Assembly: GCF_009900765.1 (NCBI RefSeq)
Contig: NZ_JAAABL010000038.1
Location: 1 to 34,565, forward strand
DNA length: 34,565 bases
Direction: 5' to 3'
Source of the DNA: Rhodovarius lipocyclicus
Lineage (GTDB): Bacteria; Pseudomonadota; Alphaproteobacteria; Acetobacterales; Acetobacteraceae
A program made the translations under genes and the position numbers. The notes beneath the pieces were generated by a model that was not told the origin of the DNA, did no database searches, and saw nothing but the letters and a program-made list of their open reading frames with translations. Numbering within the stretch: the stretch's first letter is position 1; every line of letters begins with the position of its first letter. Below, piece after piece: positions 23,053-34,439 of the stretch.

Positions 23053-24315
23053 TCACGGGTCGTTGGCGGAGCCGTGCGGCGGCTCCTCCCCCGCCGGAGG
23101 AATCCGCAGGAAGCGCGACCGGGCGGCTTCGGAGATCCGCACCCGGATCACCAGCACATCCTCCTCCGCCTCGGTGGACAGCACCTCCGCATGGCGGTGC
23201 AGCCAGGCGATGCGGGCGCCGTCGCCGGCCTGGATGCGGAATTCTTCCACATGCTCGCTGGCCGACAGCCGCTGGTCGATGATGGCCAGCAGCGTGTCCA
23301 GCCCTTCCTCGTTCAGGGCGGAGACGGCGATGCCCGGCAGTTCGCGCCCCGGCAGCAGGTCGGCCTTGTTCAGCACCTCCAGCACGCGGGACTGCCAATC
23401 CTCATCCAGCGCGGCATCGGGGCCCTCGGACATTTCCGACAGCACCTTCAGCACATCGGCGCGCTGGGCGGCGCTGTCCGGGTGGGCGGCGTCGCGCACA
23501 TGCAGGATGATGTCGGCGGCCGCCACCTCCTCCAGCGTCGCGCGGAAGGCCTCGACCAGCTGCGTCGGCAATTCGCTGATGAAGCCCACCGTGTCGCTCA
23601 GGATCGCGGTGCGGCCGGAGGGCAGGCGGATCTGCCGCATGGTGGGGTCGAGCGTCGCGAAGAGCTGGTTCTCGGCATAGACGCCGGCCCCGGTCAGCGC
23701 GTTGAACAGGGTGGATTTGCCGGCATTGGTGTAGCCGACGAGGGCGACCACCGGGAACGGCACCTTCTCCCGCGCCTTGCGGTGCAGGCCGCGGGTGCGG
23801 CGCACCTGCTCCAGCTCCTTCTTCAGGCGGATGATGCGGTCGTCGATCAGCCGGCGGTCGATTTCCAGCTGAGATTCGCCGGGGCCGCCCAGGAAGCCGA
23901 AGCCGCCGCGCTGGCGCTCCAGGTGGGTCCAGGACCGCACGAGGCGCGTGCGCTGATAGGACAGATGCGCGAGTTCCACCTGCAGCACGCCTTCGCGGGT
24001 GCGGGCGCGCTCACCGAAGATTTCCAGGATCAGGCCGGTGCGGTCGATGACCTTCGCACCCCAGGCGCGCTCCAGATTGCGCTGCTGCACGGGGGTGAGG
24101 GCGGCATCCACCACCACCAGCTCCACCTCCTGGTCCTCCATCGCCTGGCGGGCGGCCTCCACCTGGCCTTCGCCCATCAGGGTGGAGGGGCGGCGTTCGC
24201 GCAGGGGATGGATGGCGGAATGGACGATGGTCACGCCGATGGAGGCGGCAAGCCCCACCGCCTCCGCCAGCCGTGCCTCCGCGGCGCGCACGGCGCCGGG
24301 GTTGAATTCCACCAC
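23053..24315 (-). CDS. hflX: GTPase HflX (ribosome-associated)
   Basis: HflX (420 aa from GTG at 24315) binds the 50S subunit and rescues stalled ribosomes in stress. The N-terminal nucleotide-binding domain holds TLMGEGQVEAARQ and VVDAALTPVQQRNLERAW; the linker has GGFGFLGGPGESQLEIDRR. The G domain has GYTNAGKST (G1), DTVGFISELP (G3) and NKAD (G4). The annotated GTG may be too far downstream: the 25 codons before it, [20 protein letters not shown] and on, read like the conserved HflX N-terminus. They contain no ATG, GTG or TTG before an in-frame stop, and the only candidate is a CTG at 24390 inside the end of hfq. It follows hfq directly. Confidence 0.93.
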   Translation of the reverse strand: MVEFNPGAVRAAEARLAEAVGLAASIGVTIVHSAIHPLRERRPSTLMGEGQVEAARQAMEDQEVELVVVDAALTPVQQRNLERAWGAKVIDRTGLILEIFGERARTREGVLQVELAHLSYQRTRLVRSWTHLERQRGGFGFLGGPGESQLEIDRRLIDDRIIRLKKELEQVRRTRGLHRKAREKVPFPVVALVGYTNAGKSTLFNALTGAGVYAENQLFATLDPTMRQIRLPSGRTAILSDTVGFISELPTQLVEAFRATLEEVAAADIILHVRDAAHPDSAAQRADVLKVLSEMSEGPDAALDEDWQSRVLEVLNKADLLPGRELPGIAVSALNEEGLDTLLAIIDQRLSASEHVEEFRIQAGDGARIAWLHRHAEVLSTEAEEDVLVIRVRISEAARSRFLRIPPAGEEPPHGSANDP

Positions 24316-24382
24316 GCCCGAAGGCTGGGCGGGGCGGTGATAGGGCAGGATGACGGCCGCCCTGGTGGGCGGCGCGCCGGTC

Positions 24383-24736
24383 TCAGTCAGCTGTGCCAGG
24401 AGAAGGTTCCCTCGGGGTAATGGTCAGGGTGGAACGGCGTGGCGCCGCGCCCTCACCGGCTTCCGTGCCCATGCTGGCCGGCGGCGGCGCGGCCTGGCCG
24501 GCGGCCACGGGGTCGAACAGCATGATCGGCGCGCCGGGCATCACAGTGCTGATGGCGTGCTTATAGACCAGCTGGGTGTGCCCATCGCGGCGCAGCAGCA
24601 CGGAGAAATTGTCAAACCACGTAATGATGCCCTGCAGCTTCACGCCATTGATCAGGAACACCGTCACCGGAGTTTTTGATTTACGAACATGGTTCAGGAA
24701 CACGTCCTGCACGTTCTGGGATTTTTCGGCGGCCAT
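24383..24736 (-). CDS. hfq: RNA chaperone Hfq
   Basis: Hfq (117 aa) forms an Sm-like hexamer that pairs small RNAs with mRNAs. The core is complete: [20 protein letters not shown] (helix and first Sm strand), [20 protein letters not shown] (Sm1) and [13 protein letters not shown] (Sm2 with the Y-K-H-A signature). A disordered C-terminal tail of about 40 residues, rich in Ala, Pro and Gly, is longer than in many alphaproteobacteria. AAGGGAGGCCGTG upstream of the ATG is a strong ribosome site. The 154 bp before it likely hold its own promoter, because a terminator-like hairpin separates it from the HAD gene. Confidence 0.96.
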   Translation of the reverse strand: MAAEKSQNVQDVFLNHVRKSKTPVTVFLINGVKLQGIITWFDNFSVLLRRDGHTQLVYKHAISTVMPGAPIMLFDPVAAGQAAPPPASMGTEAGEGAAPRRSTLTITPREPSPGTAD

Positions 24737-24863
24737 CACGGCCTCCCTTCGTTCTTGTTGCCGGGCGAATCCCAAAACCGGGCCACACCGGTGCCGCGAA
24801 AACCCGGGACGGGCCGTGCGGCTGGCATGGTCCGGGCGTGATCTCCCGGTCGTGGCTCTCCAA

Positions 24864-24888
24864 CCGGTCCTTTGAAATCCTGGACCGG
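24864..24888 (-). terminator. Hairpin after the HAD gene, upstream of hfq
   Basis: CCGGTCC (24864-24870) and GGACCGG (24882-24888) form a perfect 7-bp stem with an 11-nt loop, starting 2 nt past the HAD stop on the minus strand. No long T run follows, so it may attenuate rather than end transcription of the ntr cluster before hfq. Confidence 0.4.
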
Positions 24889-24890
24889 CA

Positions 24891-25538
24891 TCATCTAATT
24901 TCGGCCGAGCCGAGATACTCCGCAAGCGTCTTCGCATCTGCGAAATGCATATCCGGGTTGCAGGCGCCCACGCCGCCGTCATGGGCTGCATCCCCCAGAA
25001 GCACCGCGGTCAATCCGGCGTTCCGCGCGGCCTGCATGTCCAGGGCGGTATCGCCGACATACCAGGCTTCGGGGCTGGGCCGCACGCCGCAGGCTTCCAG
25101 CACGGTGAAGATCGCGGTGGGGTCGGGCTTGTCGCGCACGGCATCGCCCGCGCCCAGCGTCTGGCGGAAGAAGCCGCCCCAGCCCAGATGCGCGACCTCC
25201 GCCCGCAGCAGCGGCCCTTGCTTGTTGGACACGACGCCCAGCGGGGCGACGGTGGCCGCCACCCCCAGCATCGCCGCCGTGCCGGGCAGGGGGCGCAGCA
25301 CGGCCAGGTGCTCGGCGCGGACGGCGGCCATGAACAGCTCCCGCGCTTCTTCCCAGCGTTCGCCGAACAGGGCGGGGAAGCTTTCGCGCATGGATTTGCG
25401 GGTGTTGGCCAGCACCTGCTCCATCGACCATTCGGGCAGGGCGAAATGCCGGAAGGCCGCGTTCAGCCCGGCCTGGATCGCCAGCCAGCCATCGGCCAGC
25501 GTGTTGTCCCAGTCGAAAACGATCGCTGCGGGTGCCAT
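24891..25538 (-). CDS. HAD-superfamily phosphatase (phosphoglycolate-phosphatase-like)
   Basis: The protein (215 aa) has the four HAD motifs: [11 protein letters not shown] (nucleophile and acid D-x-D-x-T), VVSNKQG (motif II), [10 protein letters not shown] (motif III Lys) and [16 protein letters not shown] (motif IV). The helical cap between residues 15 and 95 fits the Gph/YjjG-type subfamily I cap. A small-molecule phosphate ester is the likely substrate; phosphoglycolate is one option. Its ATG shares a base with the ntrX stop (TGATG), so it is translated from the ntr transcript although it has no known role in nitrogen control. Confidence 0.9.
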   Translation of the reverse strand: MAPAAIVFDWDNTLADGWLAIQAGLNAAFRHFALPEWSMEQVLANTRKSMRESFPALFGERWEEARELFMAAVRAEHLAVLRPLPGTAAMLGVAATVAPLGVVSNKQGPLLRAEVAHLGWGGFFRQTLGAGDAVRDKPDPTAIFTVLEACGVRPSPEAWYVGDTALDMQAARNAGLTAVLLGDAAHDGGVGACNPDMHFADAKTLAEYLGSAEIR

Positions 25539-26923
25539 CAGGCCCCCCGCTCATCCGCGTGCACGCCCAGGAACTTCAGCTTGCGGTGCAGCGCGCTGCG
25601 CTCCATGCCGACAAAGGTGGCGGTGCGGCTGATATTGCCGCCGAAGCGCAGCAGTTGGGCTTCCAGATACTGGCGCTCGAACAGCTCCCGCGCGTCGCGC
25701 AGGGGCAGGGTCATGATCTCGCTGCTGCGGTCCAGCTTCAGCATGGCCGGGGCGGCGGAGCCCACCTCGGGCGGCAGCATCTCCGACCGGATGGCGGAAC
25801 CGGCCTCACCGGGGGCCATGATCAGCAGCCAGTCCACCAGGTTGCGCAGCTGGCGCACATTGCCCGGCCATTCATAGCTTTGCAGCGCGGCCATGGCATC
25901 GTCGCCGATCTCGCGCACCGGCATGCCGCTGGTCTCGCTGCTGCGGGCCATGAAGTGGCGGGCCAGCGCCGGGATGTCCTCCCGCCGCTCCCGCAGGGCG
26001 GGCACGCGGAGGGGCACCACGGCCAAGCGGTAGAACAAATCCTCGCGGAAGCGCCCGGCCTGGATTTCCGTCTGCAGATCGCGGTTGGTGGTGGCCAGCA
26101 CCCGCACATCCACATTGATGCGCGACGAGCCGCCCACGCGCATGAAGCCCTGGTCCTGCAGCACGCGCACGATCTTGCCCTGGGTTTCCAGCGGCATGTC
26201 CGCCACCTCGTCCAGCAGCAGGGTGCCGTTATGGGCGCGTTCCAGCAGGCCGGGGCGGCGGGGGGTGTCGCCCGTGGCCTCCAGGCCGAACAGCTCTTCC
26301 TCGATGCGGGCGGGGTTCATGGTGGCGCAGTTCAGCGCCACGAAGGGGGCATCGTTCCGGCGGGAGCGGGCATGGATCATCCGCGCCACCACCTCCTTGC
26401 CGGCACCCGCGGGGCCCGAGATCAGCACGCGCGAACCGGTCGGCGCCACGCGCTCCACCGCCGCGCGCAGCTGGCCCACCTGCGCCGAGGCGCCCACCAG
26501 CTCGTTCTCGGCACCGGCGCGCATGCGCAGCTCGCTCACCTCGCGCCGCAGCTTGGCGGCTTCCAGCGCGCGGGCGACGATCAGCAGCAGCCGGTCGGTC
26601 TTGAAGGGCTTCTCGATGAAGTCATAGGCGCCGAGCTGGATGGCCTGCACCGCCGTCTCGATCGTGCCGTGGCCGGAGATCATGACGCAGGGCATCTCGG
26701 GCTCCTCGCGCACCATGGCCTTGAGGATGCCGAGCCCGTCGAGCTTCGATCCCTGCAGCCAGATGTCGAGAATCACCATGGAGGGGCGCCGCGCGCGGAA
26801 GGCCGCCAGCGCCTGATCGCTGTTGCCGGCTTCGCGGGTGTCGTAGCCCTCGTCGGAGAGGATCCCTTGGATCAGAGCGCGGTTGTCCGGCTCGTCGTCC
26901 ACGATCAGGATGTCATGCGCCAT
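25538..26923 (-). CDS. ntrX: Nitrogen-assimilation response regulator NtrX
   Basis: NtrX (461 aa) has a receiver domain (1-120; acidic pocket Asp9/Asp10, phospho-acceptor Asp53 in ILDIWL, Lys105). An AAA+ domain follows (Walker A GPAGAGKE at 170-177; Walker B LLLDEVADMP), then a Fis-type helix-turn-helix (GGNISRTATFVGMERSALHRKLKFL). The sigma-54 contact loop GAFTGA is absent: where NtrC has ERGAFTGA, this protein reads LEATGDTPRRPG. That is usual for alphaproteobacterial NtrX, which regulates without sigma-54 activation. It lies 42 nt after ntrY and couples to the HAD gene. Confidence 0.95.
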   Translation of the reverse strand: MAHDILIVDDEPDNRALIQGILSDEGYDTREAGNSDQALAAFRARRPSMVILDIWLQGSKLDGLGILKAMVREEPEMPCVMISGHGTIETAVQAIQLGAYDFIEKPFKTDRLLLIVARALEAAKLRREVSELRMRAGAENELVGASAQVGQLRAAVERVAPTGSRVLISGPAGAGKEVVARMIHARSRRNDAPFVALNCATMNPARIEEELFGLEATGDTPRRPGLLERAHNGTLLLDEVADMPLETQGKIVRVLQDQGFMRVGGSSRINVDVRVLATTNRDLQTEIQAGRFREDLFYRLAVVPLRVPALRERREDIPALARHFMARSSETSGMPVREIGDDAMAALQSYEWPGNVRQLRNLVDWLLIMAPGEAGSAIRSEMLPPEVGSAAPAMLKLDRSSEIMTLPLRDARELFERQYLEAQLLRFGGNISRTATFVGMERSALHRKLKFLGVHADERGA

Positions 26924-26965
26924 CCCAAATGCCCCTCTTCAGCTCCCTGCTCATCACCCGTTCCA

Positions 26966-29277
26966 TCATCCCTGGGCATCCGCCCCGGGCGCACCCTCCA
27001 TCGCATGATCCCCGGCCGCGCGCCAGGGCAGCACCAGCGAAACCCGGGCACCGTGCGCGGTGCCGTCGGGGCCCGGGGGCGCGTCCTCGATCACCAGCCG
27101 CCCGCCATGGTCCTCCATGATCTTCTTCACGATCGCGAGACCGAGCCCCGTGCCCTTCACCTTGTGCGTCACATAGGGCTCGGTCAGCCGGTCGCGTTCC
27201 TCCCCGCCCGGCAGGCCGATGCCGTCATCGGTGACGGAGATCACGGCCCAATCCCCCTGCCGCGCGACATCGAGGGCGATGTGGCCCTCTCCCTCCCTCA
27301 TGGCGATGGCGTCCGCCGCGTTGGAGAGCAGGTTGGCCAGCGCCTGGCCGATCAGCCGCCGGTCGCAGGGGGCCATGATGGGCTCCTCCGGCGCGCTCAG
27401 CCGGTAGCGGATGTGCTGGTGCGCCTCCCGCGGCAGCACCAGCGCTTCCTCGGCGATGCGGCGCAGCGGCTCTGGGCGGATCACCGGCTGGGGCATCCGC
27501 GCGAAGGCCGAGAACTCGTCCACCATCCGCCCGATATCGCCCACCTGGCGCACGATGGTGTCCGTGCATTGGGTGAAGGTCTCGGGGTCCTCATGGATCT
27601 GCTTCAGGTAGCGGCGCTTCAGGCGCTCGGCCGACAGCTGGATCGGGGTCAGCGGGTTCTTGATCTCATGCGCGATGCGGCGGGCCACATCGGCCCAGGC
27701 CGCCTGGCGCTGCGCGGTGACGAGGGCCGTGATGTCGTCGAAGGTCAGCACGTAACCGCCGCTCACCCCCTCCTCCTCCGTCTCGGCCGAGATGCGGGCG
27801 AGCAGGGTGCGGCGCTCGCCGGGCGCGCCCAGGCGGATCTCGGCGGTGGCGGTGCCGCGGCCGCGCCGGGCCTGGGCGAACAGCTCCGCGAATTCCGGCA
27901 GCACCGCGTCCAGGCTGTGGCCCACCTCGGCATCCAGGTCGATGCCCAGCAGCTCGCTCGACCGCCGGTTGGGCAGGTGGATGGAGCCATCGGCGTCAAG
28001 CCCGATCACCCCGGCCGACACCCCGCCCAGCACGCCCTCGGTGAAGCGCCGGCGCTCGTCGTTCTGGCGATAGGCCTCCATCAGCTCATTGCGCTGGGCC
28101 GCCAACTGGTTGGTCATGCGGTTGAAGGCGCGCGAGAGGGTCTGCACCTCGTCATCCGTCGTGCCTTCCTCGACCCGCACCGACAGGTCGCCCGAGCGCA
28201 CGCGCTCGGCGGCATGGATCAGCTTGCCGATCGGGCGCGCCAGCTGGTTGGCCAGCACGAGGCCGATCAGGATCGCCGCCAGCAGCACCAGCAGCGCCGC
28301 GATGGCGAAGATCATCACGAAGGTGATCTGCAGCCCCTCGCGGTTGCGGTCGAGGTTCTGATAAGCCTCCACCGCGCTTTCCGTGCGGCGCATGTGCTCG
28401 ATCACCTGCGGGTCCACCGGCCGGCCGATCATCAGCAGCAACCCGGTGGAGGGGGCGAGCGCGATCAGCGCGCGGGCGCGGTCGTTCTCGTCGCCGGTCA
28501 GCACCGCGACCTCTCCGCGCTGCGCGTCCTCCACCGCCCAGGGCGGCGGCGGGTCCAGCAGGAAGGAGGTGGAGATGCCCGCATGGGCCACGACGCGGCC
28601 CAGCACCGGCTCGAACACCACGGCCTCCGTCAGGCCGCGCACCCCGGCCTGGTTGGCCAGCACGCGGGCGAAGGTCAGGGACTGGTCCGGCAGCAGCACC
28701 ACGGCGCGGTTCAGGTCGTTGGCCATGGCCAGCGCATCGGCGCGGATGTTCTGCTGGTGCTCGGCCAGATAGGCGCGGGACGCGGCGAGCGAGGCCTCCA
28801 GCGCCGTGCGCACGCGGTCGCTGAACCAGCTCTCGACGCCCAGGTTGAAGAACAGCGCGGCGAAGCCCGCCATCAGCATGGACGGCACGACCGCCACGCC
28901 CGCGAACAGCAGCACCAGCCGCGTGTGCAGGCGGGAGCCCGCATAGCCCCGCCGCCGTTCCGCCCACACCCGCACCAGCCGCCCGGCCAGCGCGATGAAC
29001 AGCAGCAGGATCAGCGCGATGTTGCCGAAGGCCAGCGCCACCACCATGCCGGGGCGCGACGTGCCGAAGGGGCTGCCATCGGCCAGCACCACGAAGGTGG
29101 CGACACCCATGGCCAGGGCGCCCAGCGCCAGGCTGAGGGTGACGAACTTGCCCAGCAGCGTATCCGAGATCCGGCGCAGCAGGCTGCGGCGGCGGGGGGA
29201 CGCGACGGGCGGCACGGCCCCTGGCTCGGCGCCAGCCGTACCAGTGGCCGGGGCGCCCGAGACCAGGGGACCGGCCA

Positions 29278-29278
<1 letters not shown>
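26966..29278 (-). CDS. ntrY: Sensor histidine kinase NtrY
   Basis: NtrY (770 aa) is the membrane kinase partner of NtrX. It has three N-terminal membrane helices (about 42-66, 77-100, 118-145), a periplasmic sensor region (about 150-315), a fourth helix (about 318-345) and HAMP (346-400). A PAS domain follows (about 412-520: VLGGVSAGVIGLDADGSIHLPN), then the HisKA motif with His537 in [20 protein letters not shown], and an ATPase domain with NAADA, DDGIGLPGGE and GTGLGLAIVKKIMEDHGG. The ligand is unknown; redox and nitrogen signals are reported for homologues. Its start shares a base with the ntrC stop (TGATG). Confidence 0.95.
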
Positions 29279-30725
<1,447 letters not shown>

Positions 30726-30729
<4 letters not shown>

Positions 30730-31832
30730 TCGATGTCACCGGCAGGAATTTCGCCCGGGGGAGGCACGGGCATGGACAGGCGGAAGGAAGTACGGCCCGG
30801 ACGGCTCTCGCATTCGATGAGCCCCCCGTGATTTGCCACCAGCTTGGCCACCAGCGCGAGGCCGAGGCCCTGGCCCCCGCGCTTGGTGGTGATGAAGGGC
30901 TCGAACAGGGAGGAGCGCAGGTTCTCCGGGATGCCCGGGCCATTGTCGCGCACGATGATCTGCAAGGGCAGGTGCACGCGCTCCTGCGTGCCGGGGACCG
31001 CGATGCGCAGGCCGTGGTGATAGGCGGTAACCAGGTGGATTTCGCCCACCGCGCCACTGTGCCCGCCGGTGGAAACGGCCTCGGCCGCGTTCTTCACCAG
31101 GTTCAGCAGGATCTGGATCAGCTGGTCGCGGTTGCCCCAGACCGGGGGCAGGGATGGGTCGTATTCCTCGATGAAGCGCAGGTGCGCCGCGAAACCCGAC
31201 TGCGCGATGCGCTTCACATGGTCCAGCACGCGGTGGATGTTCACCGCCTCGCGCTCCAGCGGCCGGTCGGAGAACATGTCCATCCGGTCCACCAGGTTGC
31301 GGATGCGGTCCGTCTCCTCCTGGATCAGCGTGGTCAGCTCGCGGTCCGCCTCGCTGGCGGATTGTTCCAGCAGCTGGGCAGCGCCGCGGATGCCGGAGAG
31401 CGGGTTCTTGATCTCATGCGCCAGCATGGAGGCCATGGCGGTGGCGCCGCGCGCCGCACCCAGGAAGTTCAGCTGCCGGTCCAGCATCTGCGCCTTGCTG
31501 CTGTCCGTCAGGGTCAGCACCACGGCGTCGGGGATGTCGCTGAAGGGGGCGGCTTGGATGGACAGGCCGCTGCGGTGCAAGCGGGGGCTGTCCAGCGTCA
31601 GCTCATGGTCGGCCACCGGTGCGTCCTGCGCGCGCACCTGGCGCAGCACGGCGAACAGGCGGCTGTCGCGCGGCAGGAATTCCGCCAGCTCCATGCCGAC
31701 CATGTTAGCGGCGGAAAGCTGGAAGAACTGCTCGGCCGCGTGGTTCACGAAGCGGAAGCGGTCCTGCCCATCCAGCACCACGGTGGCCATGGGCAGGGCG
31801 GACAGGATGGCGGCGGGGTCGGGGGGCGGCAT
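30726..31832 (-). CDS. ntrB: Nitrogen sensor kinase/phosphatase NtrB (NR-II)
   Basis: NtrB (368 aa) is the cytosolic kinase/phosphatase for NtrC, controlled by PII proteins. It has a PAS domain (about 8-110: [23 protein letters not shown]), HisKA with His139 in [22 protein letters not shown], and an ATPase domain with [33 protein letters not shown] and [19 protein letters not shown] chose the ATG at 31832, preceded by AAGGCGGAGAC. A GTG at 31910 that overlaps the dusB stop (GTGA) would add 26 residues and is possible. The stop overlaps ntrC by 4 nt. Confidence 0.95.
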
Positions 31833-31906
31833 GTCTCCGCCTTCCATCTGGGGGCCGGTGCCGCGCTGCGGCAGCACCCGGCGGGCGAGGCTGGCGAGCC
31901 GCCCGC

Positions 31907-32962
31907 TCACGCCGCCAGCCTCTCGGGGGGCATGTCGATCAAGGGGCGGTAGAAGCGTTCCATCATGGCCTCGGCTTCGGCGGGAACATCCACCGTGTTG
32001 ATGGCGGAGCGGAATTCCGCGCTGCCGGGCAGGCCCTTGGAATACCAGGCCAGATGCTTGCGGGCCATGCGCACGCCGCCGGGCACGCCGTACTGGGCCA
32101 GCATGGCGCGCCAGTGGCCCAGCATGATGGCGTATTGCTCGGCCAATGACGGGTCGGGCAGGATCTCGCCGGTGGCCAGGTAGTGCGCCACCTGGCGCGG
32201 GAACCAGGGCCGGCCATAGCAGCCGCGCCCGATCATCACGCCGTCGGCGTTGGAGCGGGCCAGGGCCTCGGCCGCGTCCTGCACCGTGGTGATGTCGCCG
32301 TTGGCGATGACGGGCAGGTCCACCGCGGCCTTCACCTCCGCGATGAAATCCCAGTTGGCGGTGCCGGTGTACAGCTGCTGGCGGGTGCGGCCATGGATGG
32401 TGATCATCCGGATGCCGCATTCCCGCGCGATGCGCGCCAGGGTGGGGGCGTTCAGGTTCTGATGGTCCCAGCCCATGCGCATCTTCAGCGTCACGGGCAC
32501 CGAGACGGCCTTCACGGTGGCCTCCAGGATGCGCGCGGCCTTCACCTCGTCGCGCATCAGGGCGGAGCCGGCCATCTGGCCGATCGCCACCTTCTTCACC
32601 GGGCAGCCGAAATTGATGTCGACGATGGCGGCCCCCCGGCCGGCGGCCAGCTTCGCGGCCTCCGCCATCACGGCGGGCTCGCAACCCGCGAGCTGCACGG
32701 AGGAAGGGGCGCCATGCCCCTCGACCTCGGCCATCATCAGGGTCTGGCGGTTTTCGCGCACCATGGCCTGGCTCGCGATCATCTCCGACACGACGAGGCC
32801 GGTGCCCAATTCCCGCGCGATGCGGCGGAAGGGCAGGTCCGTCACGCCCGACATCGGGGCGAGGATCACGGGCGTCTCGATCGTCACGCCGGGGGCGAGC
32901 GAAATCGGCTTCAGCGGCGCCGGAGACCGCGCGGAAACCGGCGGATTCCTTGGGGCTGACAT
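31907..32962 (-). CDS. dusB: tRNA-dihydrouridine synthase DusB (nifR3)
   Basis: The enzyme (351 aa) reduces specific uridines of tRNA with an FMN cofactor. The TIM-barrel N-terminus reads VILAPMSGVTDLPFRRIARELG, and the catalytic Cys120 is in DINFGCPVKKV. MRMGWD, ITIHGRTRQQLYTG and VIANGDITT are the flavin and tRNA-binding blocks. The ATG at 32962 follows CCCGGTGAG; an upstream ATG at 33004 would add 14 residues of low-complexity sequence. As nifR3 it heads the ntrBC operon, the normal alphaproteobacterial order. It diverges from ispDF across about 200 bp that must hold both promoters. Confidence 0.94.
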   Translation of the reverse strand: MSAPRNPPVSARSPAPLKPISLAPGVTIETPVILAPMSGVTDLPFRRIARELGTGLVVSEMIASQAMVRENRQTLMMAEVEGHGAPSSVQLAGCEPAVMAEAAKLAAGRGAAIVDINFGCPVKKVAIGQMAGSALMRDEVKAARILEATVKAVSVPVTLKMRMGWDHQNLNAPTLARIARECGIRMITIHGRTRQQLYTGTANWDFIAEVKAAVDLPVIANGDITTVQDAAEALARSNADGVMIGRGCYGRPWFPRQVAHYLATGEILPDPSLAEQYAIMLGHWRAMLAQYGVPGGVRMARKHLAWYSKGLPGSAEFRSAINTVDVPAEAEAMMERFYRPLIDMPPERLAA

Positions 32963-33165
32963 CTCACCGGGAGGCGCTGCGGGGGGCGTTTCGCTGCACA
33001 ACATGTGGGCAGCCATACCAAATGCGCGCAAAATGGGCAATATGCTGAAATGGCGCGCCTGGGCTTTCGGCGGCGATGCGGGCTTTCCCGGGGCTTCGCG
33101 CCACACGGCCCGGCTGTGCTGCCCACCCATACCCCAAGCCATCACTTTGGGCTATGCGAGGCGCC

Positions 33166-34305
33166 ATGGATGTTGTCGCTCTTCTGATGGCCGGCGGGCA
33201 GGGCACGCGCTTCGGCGCGCCGGAGCCCAAGCAGTACCTGCTTCTGGCGGGGCGCCCCGTGCTGCGCCACGCGGCCGAGGCCCTGCTGGCCGAGGGGCTG
33301 GTGCACGCCATCCAGCCCGTGGTGCCGGCGGGCGACGAGGCCCGGGTGGCCGCCATGCTGGAAGGGCTGCCCGCCCTGCCGCCCGTGCCCGGCGGGGCCA
33401 CCCGCGCCGAGTCGGTGCGCGCCGGCCTGGCCGCCGTCACCGCCCGCGCGCCCGATGCGGTGCTGGTGCACGACGCCGCCCGCCCCGTAGTGCCCCCCGG
33501 CACCGTGGCCCATCTGCTGGCCGCGCTGGAAACCCACCCCGGCGCCATCCCGGCTCAACCCGTCTCGGACACGCTGAAGCGCGGGCAGGACGGCACCATC
33601 GCCGCGACCGTCCCCCGCGCCGGCCTGTTCCGCGCGCAGACGCCCCAGGCCTTCCGCCTCGCCACCCTGCAGGCCGCCCATGCCACCGGCGAGGAAGGCA
33701 CCGACGACGCCGAGCTGCTGGAACGCATCGGCCTGTCCGTGGCACTGGTGCCCGGCGCCGAGAGCAACATCAAAATCACCTGGCCCGAGGATTTGACCCG
33801 CGTGACCCTCCCCGCCCCGCTTTTGCTGCCGCGCGTCGGCACCGGTTATGACGTGCACCGCCTGGTGCCGAACCGGCCGCTGGTGCTGTGCGGCATCACC
33901 GTGCCCCACACGCTGGGCCTCGATGGCCACTCCGACGCCGATGTGGGCATCCATGCCCTGTGCGACGCCATCTACGGCGCGCTGGGCGAGGGCGATATCG
34001 GCGCCCATTTCCCGCCCAGCGAAATGAAGTGGAAGAACGCCGACAGCGCGCAATTCCTGGTCCACGCCGCCGAACGCATCAAGGCCCGCGGCGGCCGGCT
34101 GATCAACGCGGACGTCACGCTGATCTGCGAACGCCCCAAGATCCGCCCGCATGTGGAAACCATGCGCGCCAGGCTGGCGGAACTGCTGGGGGTGGAGATC
34201 GGACGGATCGGAGTGAAAGCCACGACCAGCGAAAAGCTGGGCTTCACCGGGCGGGAAGAAGGGATCGCGTGCCAGGCGGCCGTGAGCGTGCTGGTGGCGG
34301 AGTAA
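33166..34305 (+). CDS. ispDF: Bifunctional IspD/IspF isoprenoid enzyme
   Basis: This fused enzyme (379 aa) carries two steps of the MEP pathway. Residues 1 to about 215 are the cytidylyltransferase IspD (LLMAGGQGTRFGAPEPKQYL nucleotide loop; LVHDAARPVV; RAQTPQAF). Residues about 222-379 are IspF, 2-C-methyl-D-erythritol 2,4-cyclodiphosphate synthase, with metal ligands Asp229, His231 and His263 (TGYDVHRL; IHALCDAIYGALGEGDIGAHFPP) and KATTSEKLGFTGREEGIA. The fusion is known in alpha- and epsilonproteobacteria. The ATG at 33166 follows GCGAGG; a second in-frame ATG at 33154 is less likely. Confidence 0.96.
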   Translation: MDVVALLMAGGQGTRFGAPEPKQYLLLAGRPVLRHAAEALLAEGLVHAIQPVVPAGDEARVAAMLEGLPALPPVPGGATRAESVRAGLAAVTARAPDAVLVHDAARPVVPPGTVAHLLAALETHPGAIPAQPVSDTLKRGQDGTIAATVPRAGLFRAQTPQAFRLATLQAAHATGEEGTDDAELLERIGLSVALVPGAESNIKITWPEDLTRVTLPAPLLLPRVGTGYDVHRLVPNRPLVLCGITVPHTLGLDGHSDADVGIHALCDAIYGALGEGDIGAHFPPSEMKWKNADSAQFLVHAAERIKARGGRLINADVTLICERPKIRPHVETMRARLAELLGVEIGRIGVKATTSEKLGFTGREEGIACQAAVSVLVAE

Positions 34306-34439
34306 GGCCAAGGGGCTCCGCCCCCCTGGACCCCCGGCAAGGGGCGCCGCCCCTTGCATCCCCGCAAAGGGTTGTAGCAACCCTTTGAGCCCATTTATTG
34401 GCGCCTTACCTTGGCAGGTGGGGCGCCATTTTCATTATA
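34306..34439 (-). repeat. Modular intergenic repeat, copy e, truncated by an IS
   Basis: Downstream of ispDF are GCAAGGGGC-GCC-GCCCCTTGC (34337-34357, perfect 9-bp stem), then CAAAGGGTTG-TAG-CAACCCTTTG (34365-34387, perfect 10-bp stem, the same module as in copy b). The core in reverse orientation starts at 34397. It matches the other copies up to CATTTTCATTATA and is then replaced by IS sequence at 34440. The hairpins probably also terminate ispDF. Confidence 0.75.

Noticed and set aside
33142-34380. A 412-codon minus-strand frame opposite ispDF
   Set aside because: It is a shadow frame with His/Gly/Gln-rich composition, and IspD and IspF motifs are complete on the plus strand.
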